64,000 nucleotides of DNA from Clostridium sp. OF03-18AA. Its GTDB lineage: Bacteria; Bacillota; Clostridia; Lachnospirales; Lachnospiraceae. Of this stretch, positions 45,280-54,883 are shown piece after piece. How positions within the stretch are numbered: position 1 is the stretch's first letter; each line of letters starts with the position of its first letter. Under the pieces are notes generated by a model. That model was not told the origin of the DNA. It saw only the letters and a list, made by a program, of their open reading frames with translations, and searched no databases. The stretch lies in contig NZ_QUEP01000003.1 in the NCBI RefSeq assembly GCF_003478035.1, positions 186,001 through 250,000 of the forward strand. Reading direction: 5' to 3'. Both the position numbers and the translations under genes were made by a program.

Positions 45280-45329
45280 ATAACATTATTTATAATGTAA
45301 AATATATCAGATGTTATGTTTCGTGTCAA
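45280..45329 (-). promoter_or_regulatory. Promoter and nested operator palindromes of the HTH/ART-like pair
   Basis: On the minus strand TTGACA (45324-45329) and TATATT (45301-45306) are 17 bp apart. A perfect 16-bp palindrome ACATTA/TAATGT (45283-45298) lies just downstream and ATAACAT/ATGTTAT arms (45280-45286, 45311-45317) bracket the -10, as expected for repression by the gene's own HTH. Confidence 0.75.
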
Positions 45330-45499
45330 TGTATCTACCAGAATCCACTTCATACCATGCTGTCAATATGTTGTCGTTTATTCTTTGCATCTTTTTTACT
45401 TCTCTCGAAACACCTCTTTTCAATAACACTTATCATAATGTTCACTTACATTTATATTATACACCAACCAGTCCAGCAACATGAAGAGCATTTACCTAT

Positions 45500-45533
45500 A
45501 AAAATAGCGCATTATATTTAATGCGCTATTTTT
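45500..45533. terminator. mfd terminator
   Basis: Thirteen-bp perfect stem AAAAATAGCGCAT/ATGCGCTATTTTT, about 12 bases beyond the mfd stop on the minus strand. Confidence 0.9.
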
Positions 45534-45544
45534 ACCATATGCTT

Positions 45545-48500
45545 TTATTTTCTGCTCTCTGCCAGCTCCCCAAGCTTCCCAAGAATCTCCTTCGCCTTCT
45601 CGATCATCGGCTCGCAGTTCTTGTTCTTCTTTCCTTTTTCCTGGTAGAACAGGACCGGTTTCTCGCCGCCCTGGGCGAAGCGGAGCGCGGTCTTGTACTC
45701 TGCGATCAGCGCCGGGATCTTTGTGACATCGAGCTTTGCCTTCGGGTAGAGCTCGATGCGGATCTCCTGGGTGTTGATGTCCACCTCGGTCACATACGCC
45801 CGGTGTGCCATGGCCTTTAACTCCGCAACCCGGAGCAGATTGTCGACGGATTTCGGGATATCGCCGAAGCGGTCGATCAGTTCATCCTGCATATCCATGT
45901 ACTCGTCATCTGTCTCGATGGCGGAAATTCTCTTATAAACATCCAGTTTCAGATACTCATTCTTAATATATCCGTCCGGAATAAATGCGTCGATATCGCA
46001 ATCCACCACGGTCTCAAAGGTCTCTTCCTCTTCCTGTCCGCCCTTTAAGGCAATAACAGCCTCGTTGAGCATCTTGCAGTAAAGGTCATATCCGACTGCC
46101 TCCATGTGTCCATGCTGTTCCGCTCCGAGAATATTTCCCGCGCCGCGGATCTCAAGATCACGCATCGCGATCTTGATCCCGGATCCCAGCTCTGTGAACT
46201 CCCGGATCGCCTGAAGACGCTTTTCCGCATCCTCCTTTAACATCTTATCCCGTTTATACATGAGGAACGCGTAGGATGTCCGGTTCGAACGGCCAATCCG
46301 CCCCCGGATCTGGTAGAGCTGGGAAAGCCCCAGACGATCCGCGTCCTGAATGATCATCGTGTTGGCATTCGGAATGTCCAGTCCCGTCTCAATGATCGTT
46401 GTAGACACGAGAACATCAATATCGCCGTTGATGAAATCCAGCATGATCTTCTCGAGCTGGTGCTCATTCATCTGACCATGAGCGAATGCCACATTTGCCT
46501 CCGGAACGAGCGACGCCACATGGTTTGCCACCTCGTCGATGTTGTTGACACGATTGTATACATAGTACACCTGCCCGCCGCGTCCTAACTCTCTGTGGAT
46601 CGCCTCGCGGATCATCTCGTCGTTGTACTCCATGACGTACGTCTGGATCGGAACACGGTCCACCGGCGGCTCCTCGAGAACACTCATATCGCGGATCCCG
46701 ATGAGACTCATGTGCAACGTTCTCGGGATCGGCGTCGCCGTCAGAGTCAGAACATCCACGTTCTGCTTCATCTGCTTGATCTTCTCCTTGTGTGTCACGC
46801 CGAACCGCTGCTCCTCATCGACGATCAGAAGTCCCAGACTCTTGAACTGCACATCCTTGGAAAGCACCCGGTGCGTGCCGACCACGATGTCCACATATCC
46901 TTTTTTCAGACCTTCGATCGTCTTTTTCATCTCTCCGGGCGTCCGGAACCGCGACATCATGTCCACGCGGACCGGGAAATCTTTCATTCTCTGGACGAAC
47001 GTATTGTAGATCTGCTGCGCCAGGATCGTTGTCGGGACCAGGTACACGACCTGTTTTCCTTCCTGCACCGCCTTGAACGCCGCGCGGAGTGCGATCTCCG
47101 TCTTTCCGTATCCCACATCCCCGCAGATCAGGCGGTCCATGATCTTCTTGCTCTCCATGTCCCGCTTCGTATCGTCGATCGCAGTGAGCTGATCGTCCGT
47201 CTCATCATAGGGGAACATCTCCTCGAATTCCTTCTGCCACACCGTATCCGGCCCGTACTGGAATCCTTCCGCATCCTGTCTCGCCGCATAGAGCTGCACG
47301 AGCTCCTTCGCGATCTCGCGGACTGCCGTGCGGACCTTCGTCTTCGTCTTCGTCCACTCGGTCCCGCCGAGCTTGTTTAACTTCGGAACCTTCGCGTCAG
47401 CCCCCGCATACTTCTGGATCCCCTCCAGACGGGTCGCCGGGAGATAGAGGTTTCCGCCATCCCCGTACTCGACCTTGATGTAGTCTTTGATGACATGGTC
47501 CTGCTCGATCTTCTCGATTCCCTTATAGATGCCGAGACCATGACTCTCATGCACCACGTAGTCGCCGACAGAGAGTTCGGAGAAGCTGCTGATCTTCTTT
47601 CCTTCGTAATTATATTTTTTTCGCTTTTTCTTCCGCTTTTCCACGCCGAACATGTCGCCCTCAGTGATGACGACGAACTTGATCAGCGGGTACTCAAAGC
47701 CCTTATGGAGTTTTCCGTAGGTAACCATGATCTCCCCCGGAGCGACCGGCTGTCCCGGGTCTTCCGGACAGAATGCCCGCAGGTCATACTCCCTTAAATC
47801 TCCTGCGAGGCGGCTCGCTCTGGTCCTTGACGCGGAGAGGAGGACAACGCGATATCCGTCCTTCTTCCATCTCGTCAGGTCCTTGATCAGGATCTCGAAG
47901 CTGTTCTGGTAGGAATTTAAGTTCTTTCCGGTCAGGCTGTACTTCGCCTTCGGAGTCATGCCGGGGAGTCTCTGGTCGAGTCCTGTCATGAAGATCGTGT
48001 GCGGCGTGTGCGCGTCCGCCAGGATCGTTTTCGAGGAAAACAGGAGGTCCGCCTGTCCCGGCAGGATATAGCCCTGTTCCAGGCGATGGGACATGCTCTC
48101 CCGGAACTCGGTCTCCACGGTCTCCGCTTTTTCCTTCATCCGCTGGGGCTCATCTAAAATTAATGCCAGGCCAGATGCCTGTTTCTTTTCGGCCGTTTTT
48201 CCGGCCGCCCTTGCCGTTTTCTTTCCTGATGTCTTCGTCCCAGCTGTCCCAGTATCACTCTGATCTACGTTCCCGCCTGATTCTACTGTCTTCTTTCCTG
48301 CCTCTTCAGCTTCAGTTTCAATAACTCCCACTTCCGCCTGTTTTCCTGTTTCTGTCGCAGAAGACACCAAAGTGACCTTAGCGCCGACTTCTTTCATATA
48401 GTCAAGAAATGAAACCGTATCTTTACAGAAATACCTGATATACGCATCCAGCGTCTGGACATCAAAGCCCTCTTTTAAGGATTCCACAAGCTCCCCGACA

Positions 48501-49300
48501 GCCCGCCTGATCCGCGTCGCCTCCTCCGGCTTTTTCTGGTCGCGGAAGGTCTTTTCCTGCTTCTTTCCCTCCGCTTCCAGGCGCAGGATCCCGTCCTCGA
48601 TATGTTCCTTCGTGAGGATCAGTTCTGCTGCCGGATAGATCGTGACCTCGTCCATCTGCTGGATCGACCGCTGGCTCTCGGCATCAAAGGAGCGGATGGA
48701 ATCCACCTCATCTCCCCAGAGCTCGATCCGGACCGGGACCTCCTCCGTCAGTGGGAACACATCCAGAATTCCGCCGCGGACAGAAAACTGTCCCATTCCA
48801 TCGACCTGTCCCATCCGCTCATAGCCCATGTTCGTGAGCTGTGTCTTGATCTCCTCGATATCGAGCGTCTGTCCCGCCATGATGTTCAGGCAGCTCTCCC
48901 TGATCATGGAAAGCGGCAGAAGATGATCCATGAGTCCGTCCACGGTCGTTACGACAACTCCGCCTTCATCCTCCAAAAGGTGTTTAAATACCTGCATCCG
49001 CTGTCTCGTCAGGAGATTTCCGTGGATATCAGAGCTGTAAAACAGGAGGTCTCTCGCCGGGTACAGCCAGGTATTCGGCTCAAAATAGCTGAAATCATCA
49101 TAGATTTCCTTCGCCCGGTTGTCATCGTACGTCACGACAAGGCGCCACGGATTGTCCTTTGAGAGTTCATGCATGACATGAACTTTCTGGGAATCCGTCA
49201 CGCCGCTGACCTGGATCGGACCTTTTCCTTTATCCATATCCTGTTTCATATCGGTATACTCCGCCAGCTCCGCGAGCGGATTTGCAAAAACTTCAGCCAT
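45545..49300 (-). CDS. mfd: Transcription-repair coupling factor
   Basis: Removes RNA polymerase stalled at DNA damage and recruits UvrA. The 1251-residue protein shows the UvrB-like N-terminal module (GQFSVRGGILDVFP), the RNA-polymerase-interacting domain (VGDYVVHESHGLGIYKG), then the RecG-like motor with Walker A GDVGYGKTEIALRAAF, DEEQ box IVDEEQRFG and motif VI QIRGRIGRSNR, and a C-terminal TRCF domain. Residues about 316-376 are an inserted Thr/Gly/Lys-rich low-complexity segment. GGAGG precedes the ATG. It follows pth, a common pairing in Firmicutes. Confidence 0.97.
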   Translation of the reverse strand: MAEVFANPLAELAEYTDMKQDMDKGKGPIQVSGVTDSQKVHVMHELSKDNPWRLVVTYDDNRAKEIYDDFSYFEPNTWLYPARDLLFYSSDIHGNLLTRQRMQVFKHLLEDEGGVVVTTVDGLMDHLLPLSMIRESCLNIMAGQTLDIEEIKTQLTNMGYERMGQVDGMGQFSVRGGILDVFPLTEEVPVRIELWGDEVDSIRSFDAESQRSIQQMDEVTIYPAAELILTKEHIEDGILRLEAEGKKQEKTFRDQKKPEEATRIRRAVGELVESLKEGFDVQTLDAYIRYFCKDTVSFLDYMKEVGAKVTLVSSATETGKQAEVGVIETEAEEAGKKTVESGGNVDQSDTGTAGTKTSGKKTARAAGKTAEKKQASGLALILDEPQRMKEKAETVETEFRESMSHRLEQGYILPGQADLLFSSKTILADAHTPHTIFMTGLDQRLPGMTPKAKYSLTGKNLNSYQNSFEILIKDLTRWKKDGYRVVLLSASRTRASRLAGDLREYDLRAFCPEDPGQPVAPGEIMVTYGKLHKGFEYPLIKFVVITEGDMFGVEKRKKKRKKYNYEGKKISSFSELSVGDYVVHESHGLGIYKGIEKIEQDHVIKDYIKVEYGDGGNLYLPATRLEGIQKYAGADAKVPKLNKLGGTEWTKTKTKVRTAVREIAKELVQLYAARQDAEGFQYGPDTVWQKEFEEMFPYDETDDQLTAIDDTKRDMESKKIMDRLICGDVGYGKTEIALRAAFKAVQEGKQVVYLVPTTILAQQIYNTFVQRMKDFPVRVDMMSRFRTPGEMKKTIEGLKKGYVDIVVGTHRVLSKDVQFKSLGLLIVDEEQRFGVTHKEKIKQMKQNVDVLTLTATPIPRTLHMSLIGIRDMSVLEEPPVDRVPIQTYVMEYNDEMIREAIHRELGRGGQVYYVYNRVNNIDEVANHVASLVPEANVAFAHGQMNEHQLEKIMLDFINGDIDVLVSTTIIETGLDIPNANTMIIQDADRLGLSQLYQIRGRIGRSNRTSYAFLMYKRDKMLKEDAEKRLQAIREFTELGSGIKIAMRDLEIRGAGNILGAEQHGHMEAVGYDLYCKMLNEAVIALKGGQEEEETFETVVDCDIDAFIPDGYIKNEYLKLDVYKRISAIETDDEYMDMQDELIDRFGDIPKSVDNLLRVAELKAMAHRAYVTEVDINTQEIRIELYPKAKLDVTKIPALIAEYKTALRFAQGGEKPVLFYQEKGKKNKNCEPMIEKAKEILGKLGELAESRK

Positions 49301-49415
49301 GGTTCCTCCTGTTTTTATTCGTTTCCTGTCCGATCATATTTCTGATTCTATTCCAGTTAGTGTGCATAGGCATTCTCCGCACGCACACTGCGGCAAAATT
49401 TTGCCAATACTTCTT

Positions 49416-49991
49416 TTATTTTTCTTCTTTCTTCCGGTTATGATCATTCATCGCCTGCGCGATTCCGACATTCACGATCTCGCAGACTGCGTCCGCCGCT
49501 TCCTTCACCGCGTCCGCCATCGTTCCCTGTTCTTCCTTTGAAAAATGTCCCAGCACATAATCAGCGAGATCCATCCGGGACGGCTTCTCACCGACTCCGA
49601 CCTTCACGCGCGGGAATTCCTGGGTTCCGAGATGTGCGATGATGCTCTTGATTCCGTTGTGACCGCCGGCACTTCCCTTTGCGCGGATCCTTAACTGACC
49701 CGGAGCCAGACTGATATCATCGTACACGATCAGGATATCTTCCGGATCCACCTTATAATAATCGGCCGCCGCGCGGATACTCTCCCCACTGGAGTTCATA
49801 TACGTCTGCGGCTTCATGAGAATGACCTTCTCACCGCCGATAACGCCTTTCCCACAGAGCGCCTTGTGCTTTTTTTCTGAAATATCAGCCCCGATCTTCT
49901 CCGCGAGGGCATCCATCACCATAAAACCTGCATTGTGTCTTGTATTTTCATATTCCTTTCCCGGATTTCCGAGACCTGCAATTATTAACAT
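49416..49991 (-). CDS. pth: Peptidyl-tRNA hydrolase
   Basis: Frees tRNA from stalled peptidyl-tRNA. N-terminal IAGLGNPGKEYENTRHNAGF carries the conserved Asn and the catalytic His, and KPQTYMNSSGES and YDDISLAPGQLRIR follow. Length 191 is normal. GGAG precedes the ATG. It is upstream of mfd with a 115-bp gap that contains an AGTGTGC/GCACACT hairpin. Confidence 0.97.
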   Translation of the reverse strand: MLIIAGLGNPGKEYENTRHNAGFMVMDALAEKIGADISEKKHKALCGKGVIGGEKVILMKPQTYMNSSGESIRAAADYYKVDPEDILIVYDDISLAPGQLRIRAKGSAGGHNGIKSIIAHLGTQEFPRVKVGVGEKPSRMDLADYVLGHFSKEEQGTMADAVKEAADAVCEIVNVGIAQAMNDHNRKKEEK

Positions 49992-50045
49992 TTTTATCTC
50001 CTTTTTTTCTCCGCTCTCCGCGGCAGTAAGTTTTTATCGCTGTTC

Positions 50046-50072
50046 GTAACTGTTCCATATCTTCGCAGTTAC
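50046..50072. repeat. GTAACTG palindrome upstream of pth
   Basis: GTAACTG (50046-50052) and CAGTTAC (50066-50072), with spacer and flanks close to the copy at 30068-30094. Confidence 0.7.
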
Positions 50073-50272
50073 CATTCTTTCATTCGTTTCTTTCTGCAAC
50101 GCACTTAAGGGGGATTTTTCAGTCCCCCCGGTTTTTCCATTTTATCAGCTTTGCCTTGTCTGCGCAAGGCTGAACTTGGCCACATCATAAAAAGATCCTG
50201 CCGCCACACACGAGCAGGATTTCGGCTCCTTTTATTTGCCGGGAAGTTCCACAAGAACTCGCCGGTAAGCAA

Positions 50273-50335
50273 AAACTGCCGCCACCAGACACGCCCTTGA
50301 TCTCCCGGAACGTCTCTGCTGACGGCAGTTTTTAT
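50273..50335. terminator. Long-loop bidirectional hairpin
   Basis: Eleven-bp arms AAAAACTGCCG and CGGCAGTTTTT around 41 bases. U-tracts suit both strands. Confidence 0.55.
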
Positions 50336-50565
50336 GTGATATACTCACCTTTTCATACTCCGGCAGGTACCCCCTAAGTACCGTCCGTACATTTCCCCGG
50401 ATCATGCTTTCGCATTATCTCCAGCATCCATTCGGTTGTACGGAATTTCATACTCCATAGCTTATCATATTTCTTCATATAATGCAATCAATTCCATTAA
50501 ATACAGGGTTTTATGTGTCATATGTATGCTTTTTCGGAATTTGTCTGTATATTTTTTAACAAACT

Positions 50566-51400
50566 TTAATTTCTCTCCCGCTCCAGGATCGTATATTTCT
50601 TCTCCATCCGTACCGGATGCATGCTCTCTTTCGTCCGTCTCAGATTTTCCAGTCCCATATCATCTTCCCGGTTCACCAGTCCTGTCTCCGGATATGAATG
50701 GAGCAAAAACTCTTTTTCCAGATAATTGTACAGACCACGAAGCTCAGTATCTGCCTTTTCCACATGTGTCACCGTCATATCGGTCTCCTTACACTCCGTT
50801 CCCATGGAAAATGCCTCCAGGATCCCGTTCACACGAACACCGGCAATCGTGATCTCCGCTTCCCGGCAGAATCGGATTGCTTCCCGTATCCCGGTCTCCT
50901 CACTGTCCAAACGGTTCAGAGCATCATCACTTTCCTTTTTCGATGACCAGCGATCCAGAAACTGTAAAATCTCCGGTTCATCCTCCGGTCCAAGAAGAAC
51001 AAACTCTGCCCGGTCTCCATAGTCCCTCTGGAATCTGGAGATCCTGTTTTTCATTTTTGAATATTTCCTTCCGGGAAGAAGACGCATCTCCTCCCCGGAA
51101 TAAATATAATCAAAGCTGTCCCTGTCCTCCACAACCTCATACTGAGCCGGATCCGGATCGATCGCCGCCAGCGCTGTCATATCGTTTCTTCGTCTTCTAT
51201 ATAAAATGCTGACTTTCTTCGCACCCAGTCTCTTCGCCGTTCGGACCGCATCCATGGACACGTTTCCGCCTCCGATGACAACGACTTCTTTTCCGGTCAG
51301 ATCGATGATCTCGTCTTTTCCAACACTTCTTAAGAACTGTACTGCGGAGAGCACGCCGTCCGCGTCCTCGCCCGGAAGTCCGAACTACCCGTCCCAAAGA
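50566..51400 (-). pseudogene. Chimeric remnant: oxidoreductase fragment joined to a DUF2156 C-terminal part
   Basis: On the minus strand about 64 codons (GEDADGVLSAVQFLRSVG through RRRRNDMTAL, about 51,170-51,380) encode exactly the same peptide as the middle of the GltD-like gene at 61638-63470, with about 10% silent base differences. At about 51,170 the frame switches to an unrelated sequence, FDYIYSGEEMRLLPGRKYSK and onward, which looks like the last 200 residues of a DUF2156 (lysyltransferase-like) protein. Upstream of the fragment an in-frame TAG occurs near 51,390. Neither part is complete and the only start is GTG, so I regard it as a recombination product. Confidence 0.75.
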
Positions 51401-51475
51401 ACGGTATCGCATATACTATTACTATCTGCACTGATTCCATTCTCCTCAGCATAGCTGAGGGATCAGACTTTTCAT

Positions 51476-51526
51476 AAAAAAGAGGACCTACCAGAAGTCA
51501 ATGTCCGCTGGCAGATCCTCTTTTTT
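51476..51526. terminator. Terminator after the cysteine-desulfidase-like gene
   Basis: AAAAAGAGGA pairs with TCCTCTTTTT, with additional GG/CC pairs inside. It begins at the gene's stop codon. Confidence 0.75.
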
Positions 51527-52802
51527 AATTTCCAAGCATAATATTCAAAATTTCCAAATCCGTGGAGTGCATACCATCTCGTCCCATGCGTCCGATACTT
51601 CGGATTGTTTCTTCAACATCATCCTCCACCAGACCTTCACCTGGCTGGAATGCCCTGTCATGTAATCCCATTTTCATTCCAAGAAGCGCAGTTTGAAGGG
51701 CTGTCGAAATTTTAGCTGCGCAGGATGATTTCGCGCCATCACACACCATACCTCCAACAGTTGCGATGGTGTTGGTAATTGTCTCACAGACCACTTCATA
51801 TGGATATCCAAGCATGTAGCAGATACCACAGGCTGCTCCGCATGCGGCACTCACAACGCCACAGTATGCAGACAGACTTCCGATATATTTTTTCTGATGA
51901 ACTGCGATCAGATTCGAAACTACAAGTCCACGCAAAAGTTTTTCTTTTTCGATGTTTTTCTCCTTCGCGTAAACAATGACCGGCACGCTGACCGTGATCC
52001 CCTGATTACCACTTCCGGAATTGATGACCACCGGCATCGGACAGCCGTTCATTCTGGCATCCGAACCTGCGGCCGCAAATGCACGTGCCTTCAGACCCAC
52101 CGTCGGCTTTTCGTTTCCGTCGATCAGGATTCTTCCAACCTCTGCTCCATACGGATGTTCCAGGCCTTCCCGGCAGATCGCCATATTGCACTCGATTTGG
52201 CGATTCAGGATCTCTTCAACATCCTCAATTTTTACTTTATCCGCAAACTCCAGAATATTTTTCACTGTGAGAAGCTGTTTGTCACCTGCCTTATGACCAT
52301 TTTCCTCATCTGCCTCAGTCTTTTTCAGAACACTCATCCCATCTTTTTCCATCCGGGTGATATTTTTATGGGTCTTCTGAATCTCGACCAGCGCCGTATG
52401 CTCTCCGGCGCGCAGTTCCACTACAATGTAAAGAGTCGCCACGCCTTCGATCAGTTTACAGGTACAAAATTTCTGATTTAAAAGCTCTTTTGTCTTCTCC
52501 TGATCCTCTTTTGTCACACTCTCAAGCACTGCCAGATCCATATCTGGATCTCCGCCCACGATTCCCAGTACTGCTGCCACATCGATTCCTTTTAATCCGC
52601 CGGAGTTCGGTACCGTCACTCCCATGACATTTTTAACGATATTTCCGCTGCAGGACACTACGCATTTCTCCGGCATCTGACCTAACAGTTTCCGCGCTTT
52701 TGCTGCCGCGTAGGCGATTGCGATCGGTTCCGTGCAGCCGAGCGCCATAATCAGTTCGTCTTTTAATATTTCAAGATGGTTTGTGTATAATTTCTGGTCC
52801 AT
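51525..52802 (-). CDS. L-cysteine desulfidase / serine-dehydratase-alpha-like protein (UPF0597)
   Basis: A 425-residue cytosolic protein of the UPF0597/CyuA-like family. Early ALGCTEPIAIAYAAAKARKLL and CSGNIVKNVMGVTVPNSGG carry conserved cysteines, with further ones in CGVVSAACGAACGICY and CDGAKSSCAAKI, fitting an iron-sulfur cluster. Family members release sulfide, ammonia and pyruvate from cysteine. It is divergent from a LysR regulator 138 bp away, a probable regulator-target pair. The actual substrate here may be a related thiol amino acid. Confidence 0.82.
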   Translation of the reverse strand: MDQKLYTNHLEILKDELIMALGCTEPIAIAYAAAKARKLLGQMPEKCVVSCSGNIVKNVMGVTVPNSGGLKGIDVAAVLGIVGGDPDMDLAVLESVTKEDQEKTKELLNQKFCTCKLIEGVATLYIVVELRAGEHTALVEIQKTHKNITRMEKDGMSVLKKTEADEENGHKAGDKQLLTVKNILEFADKVKIEDVEEILNRQIECNMAICREGLEHPYGAEVGRILIDGNEKPTVGLKARAFAAAGSDARMNGCPMPVVINSGSGNQGITVSVPVIVYAKEKNIEKEKLLRGLVVSNLIAVHQKKYIGSLSAYCGVVSAACGAACGICYMLGYPYEVVCETITNTIATVGGMVCDGAKSSCAAKISTALQTALLGMKMGLHDRAFQPGEGLVEDDVEETIRSIGRMGRDGMHSTDLEILNIMLGN

Positions 52803-52883
52803 TTTTTATTTTTCCTCATGATATTTTTAACAGTTTCTTAGCGCTTTTTCTCCTTCTGTTCTTTCTTTTTCGATTATTTTTGC

Positions 52884-52889
52884 TATAAT
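52884..52889 (+). promoter_or_regulatory. -10 element of the LysR gene
   Basis: TATAAT on the plus strand, about 50 bp before the LysR ATG, inside the divergent control region. The -35 is not clear. Confidence 0.5.
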
Positions 52890-52940
52890 AATTCATATCT
52901 TTCATCAATGTTACTGCAGAAAAAATTTAAGGAGCACACT

Positions 52941-53873
52941 ATGAACTTTTTAAATCTCTACTACTTTCGCGTGGCCGCTGAAGAACTCAGTTTCACAAAT
53001 GCTGCCAAGCGTTTATTTATATCCCAGCAATCCCTCAGCAACCACATTTCCCGCCTGGAAAACGAATTCGGTGTGATCCTTTTTAACCGTACCCAACCGA
53101 TCACACTCACCGAAGCCGGAAAATCCCTCTATGCAAGTTCCAAGGTTCTGCTTCATCAGAAAGAACAGATTGAAAAAAGCATGCAGGATATCCGGGACTT
53201 CCGAAAAGGTGAACTGACTCTCGGAATCAGTACCTCCCGCGGAGCTGTCATGCTTCCAAAGATACTTCCAAAATTCCGCTCTGCCTTTCCCCAGATCAAA
53301 CTAAATCTTGTAGAAGGTACAACAAAAGAGATCAACCAGGCATTGTTTGAAGGACGGGCAGATCTCTGCATCGGTTTTGCGATCAATGATCCAGAAAAAG
53401 TACACGAGGAACTGCTCCATACAGAATCTCTCGTCTGCGTTATTCCAAACTCATTTTTGCCGCGCTATCTGAAGATAGACTCCACTTTGATTCCGGGTTC
53501 TGTTCAAAGTTTCAACATTTTTGCCGACTGCCCGTTTATCAAAATGCCGAAACAGACATGGCTGGGCGAAATGTTTGAAAAATGTTGTGAAAGCTACAAC
53601 ATTGAACCGGAAATCCTCCTCGAGACCACCAGTATGTCCACCATGGTTTCCCTCTGTTCTTCCGGAATCGGTGCCATCGTGCTTCCCGAAATCTTCGTCA
53701 GCCGCCGTATGACATTCTGGAATTCCTTCGACTGGAAAGAACAGATGTCTGTCTTTCCGTTAAACTATCCGGCGGGCTACCGGCCGATCACAATCGCTTA
53801 CATGAAAGACCACTATCTCAGCCGAGCCGCCGATGAATTCATCCGGATGGCACAGGAAAAGTTTTCCTGCTAA
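52941..53873 (+). CDS. LysR-family transcription regulator
   Basis: A 310-residue regulator: N-terminal winged HTH (NLYYFRVAAEELSFTNAAKR, LFISQQSLSNHISRLENEFG) and a C-terminal substrate-binding domain beginning about residue 90 (GELTLGISTSRGAVMLPKIL). The ATG at 52941 follows AAGGAG. It lies between the desulfidase-like gene (divergent) and the UroD-family gene (convergent, overlapping by four bases), so it is well placed to control both and the TctCBA transporter. Confidence 0.92.
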   Translation: MNFLNLYYFRVAAEELSFTNAAKRLFISQQSLSNHISRLENEFGVILFNRTQPITLTEAGKSLYASSKVLLHQKEQIEKSMQDIRDFRKGELTLGISTSRGAVMLPKILPKFRSAFPQIKLNLVEGTTKEINQALFEGRADLCIGFAINDPEKVHEELLHTESLVCVIPNSFLPRYLKIDSTLIPGSVQSFNIFADCPFIKMPKQTWLGEMFEKCCESYNIEPEILLETTSMSTMVSLCSSGIGAIVLPEIFVSRRMTFWNSFDWKEQMSVFPLNYPAGYRPITIAYMKDHYLSRAADEFIRMAQEKFSC

Positions 53874-54883
53874 GCGTAGATCGGATGGATCTTCGCCTCC
53901 ACATCATCTTTCGCTTTGCGGATAAATTTTAAAGTTTCCTCATTTAACGGATAGCGGATCACACAACCCGGTGTTAAGATCTGACCGCAGCCACCCATCA
54001 GTTTAAAACACTCATAAATCTGATGATGGATGGCATTGCGGTCATCTTTTGTGATATCGGTGCGGTTTAGTCCGCCCATAAGGCATTTTCCAGACTCAAG
54101 CGCCGCCTCATCCACTGACGGATATGTCTCCCATGCATGCCAGTTGAAGACCTGTACCGGATAATCCTTCAATATTTCCATCATGATATTACTTCCATGG
54201 GCATGCAGTGTGTTCATCCATCCATCTTTCGCCGCATTCAGGACCTCCAAGTCATAAGGAACGCCAAATTCCTTATACTGTTCTGCAGTCATAAAATTAT
54301 AAGTACTGCTCTGCGCCGCAAAGAAGATTCCGTCCGCACCGGCTTCCAGCGCTGCCCGAGCCATATTGCAGGTCGTCTCCGTAATCACTTTCAGCGCATG
54401 ATGAACTGCATCCCCGTCACCATTTTCCAGATACTGAAGAAGTGTATTTCCGGACAATTTATTCGCTGTTGTCAACGGGCTGAATATCGTGAAAATGACT
54501 GGCACATCCTCATTCTTTACCTTATCGAGAACAAGTTTCAATCCTTTTAATTCTCTCGCAAGACTTCCTTCCTTTACAGAACACGGTTTCAGTTCATACC
54601 AGTCCTTCGCTTCGTGGATCGGTGTTTTTGTGACTTTCGCCACTCCGCCTTTCGCAATATCTGAATAATCAATCTCACAACCGAAGTCTTCGATGGCGTA
54701 CATTCCGTTATTCATAGTCTTTATAAAGTCAATATCATACTTTTTATAAAACTCATATGTCTTTTCCGCTAAAAGTTCCGGATTCAGATCGATTCCCGGA
54801 AGATGGGTCCAGAATGAATATGGAAGTTTGTCCGGTTTTTCCCCTGCAATAGCTGCCTGAATTCTCTCTTTCTTTGTCATCAT
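53870..54883 (-). CDS. Uroporphyrinogen-decarboxylase-family (MtaA-like) protein
   Basis: A 337-residue TIM-barrel protein of the UroD superfamily, start KKERIQAAIAGEKPDKLPY. LHAHGSNIMMEIL and the C-terminal GGCGQILTPGCVIRYPL include the His and Cys positions used to bind zinc in corrinoid/thiol methyltransferases of this family. The absence of other haem genes makes a methyltransferase or demethylase role more likely than true UroD. It is divergent from tctC; GGAGG precedes the start. Confidence 0.78.
   Translation of the reverse strand: MMTKKERIQAAIAGEKPDKLPYSFWTHLPGIDLNPELLAEKTYEFYKKYDIDFIKTMNNGMYAIEDFGCEIDYSDIAKGGVAKVTKTPIHEAKDWYELKPCSVKEGSLARELKGLKLVLDKVKNEDVPVIFTIFSPLTTANKLSGNTLLQYLENGDGDAVHHALKVITETTCNMARAALEAGADGIFFAAQSSTYNFMTAEQYKEFGVPYDLEVLNAAKDGWMNTLHAHGSNIMMEILKDYPVQVFNWHAWETYPSVDEAALESGKCLMGGLNRTDITKDDRNAIHHQIYECFKLMGGCGQILTPGCVIRYPLNEETLKFIRKAKDDVEAKIHPIYA

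Larger units (their letters stand above)
49992..50565. other. Hairpin-rich gap upstream of pth
   Basis: Has no credible gene. It contains a GTAACTG repeat (50046-50072), a GGGGG/CCCCC hairpin followed by GGTTTTT on the plus strand (about 50,110-50,140), an AAGATCCTGC/GCAGGATTT hairpin (50,194-50,224), a GCCGG..AGTTC hairpin (50,240-50,267), and a long-looped AAAAACTGCCG/CGGCAGTTTTT pair. The density of stems suggests overlapping terminators or a small RNA. Confidence 0.5.
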
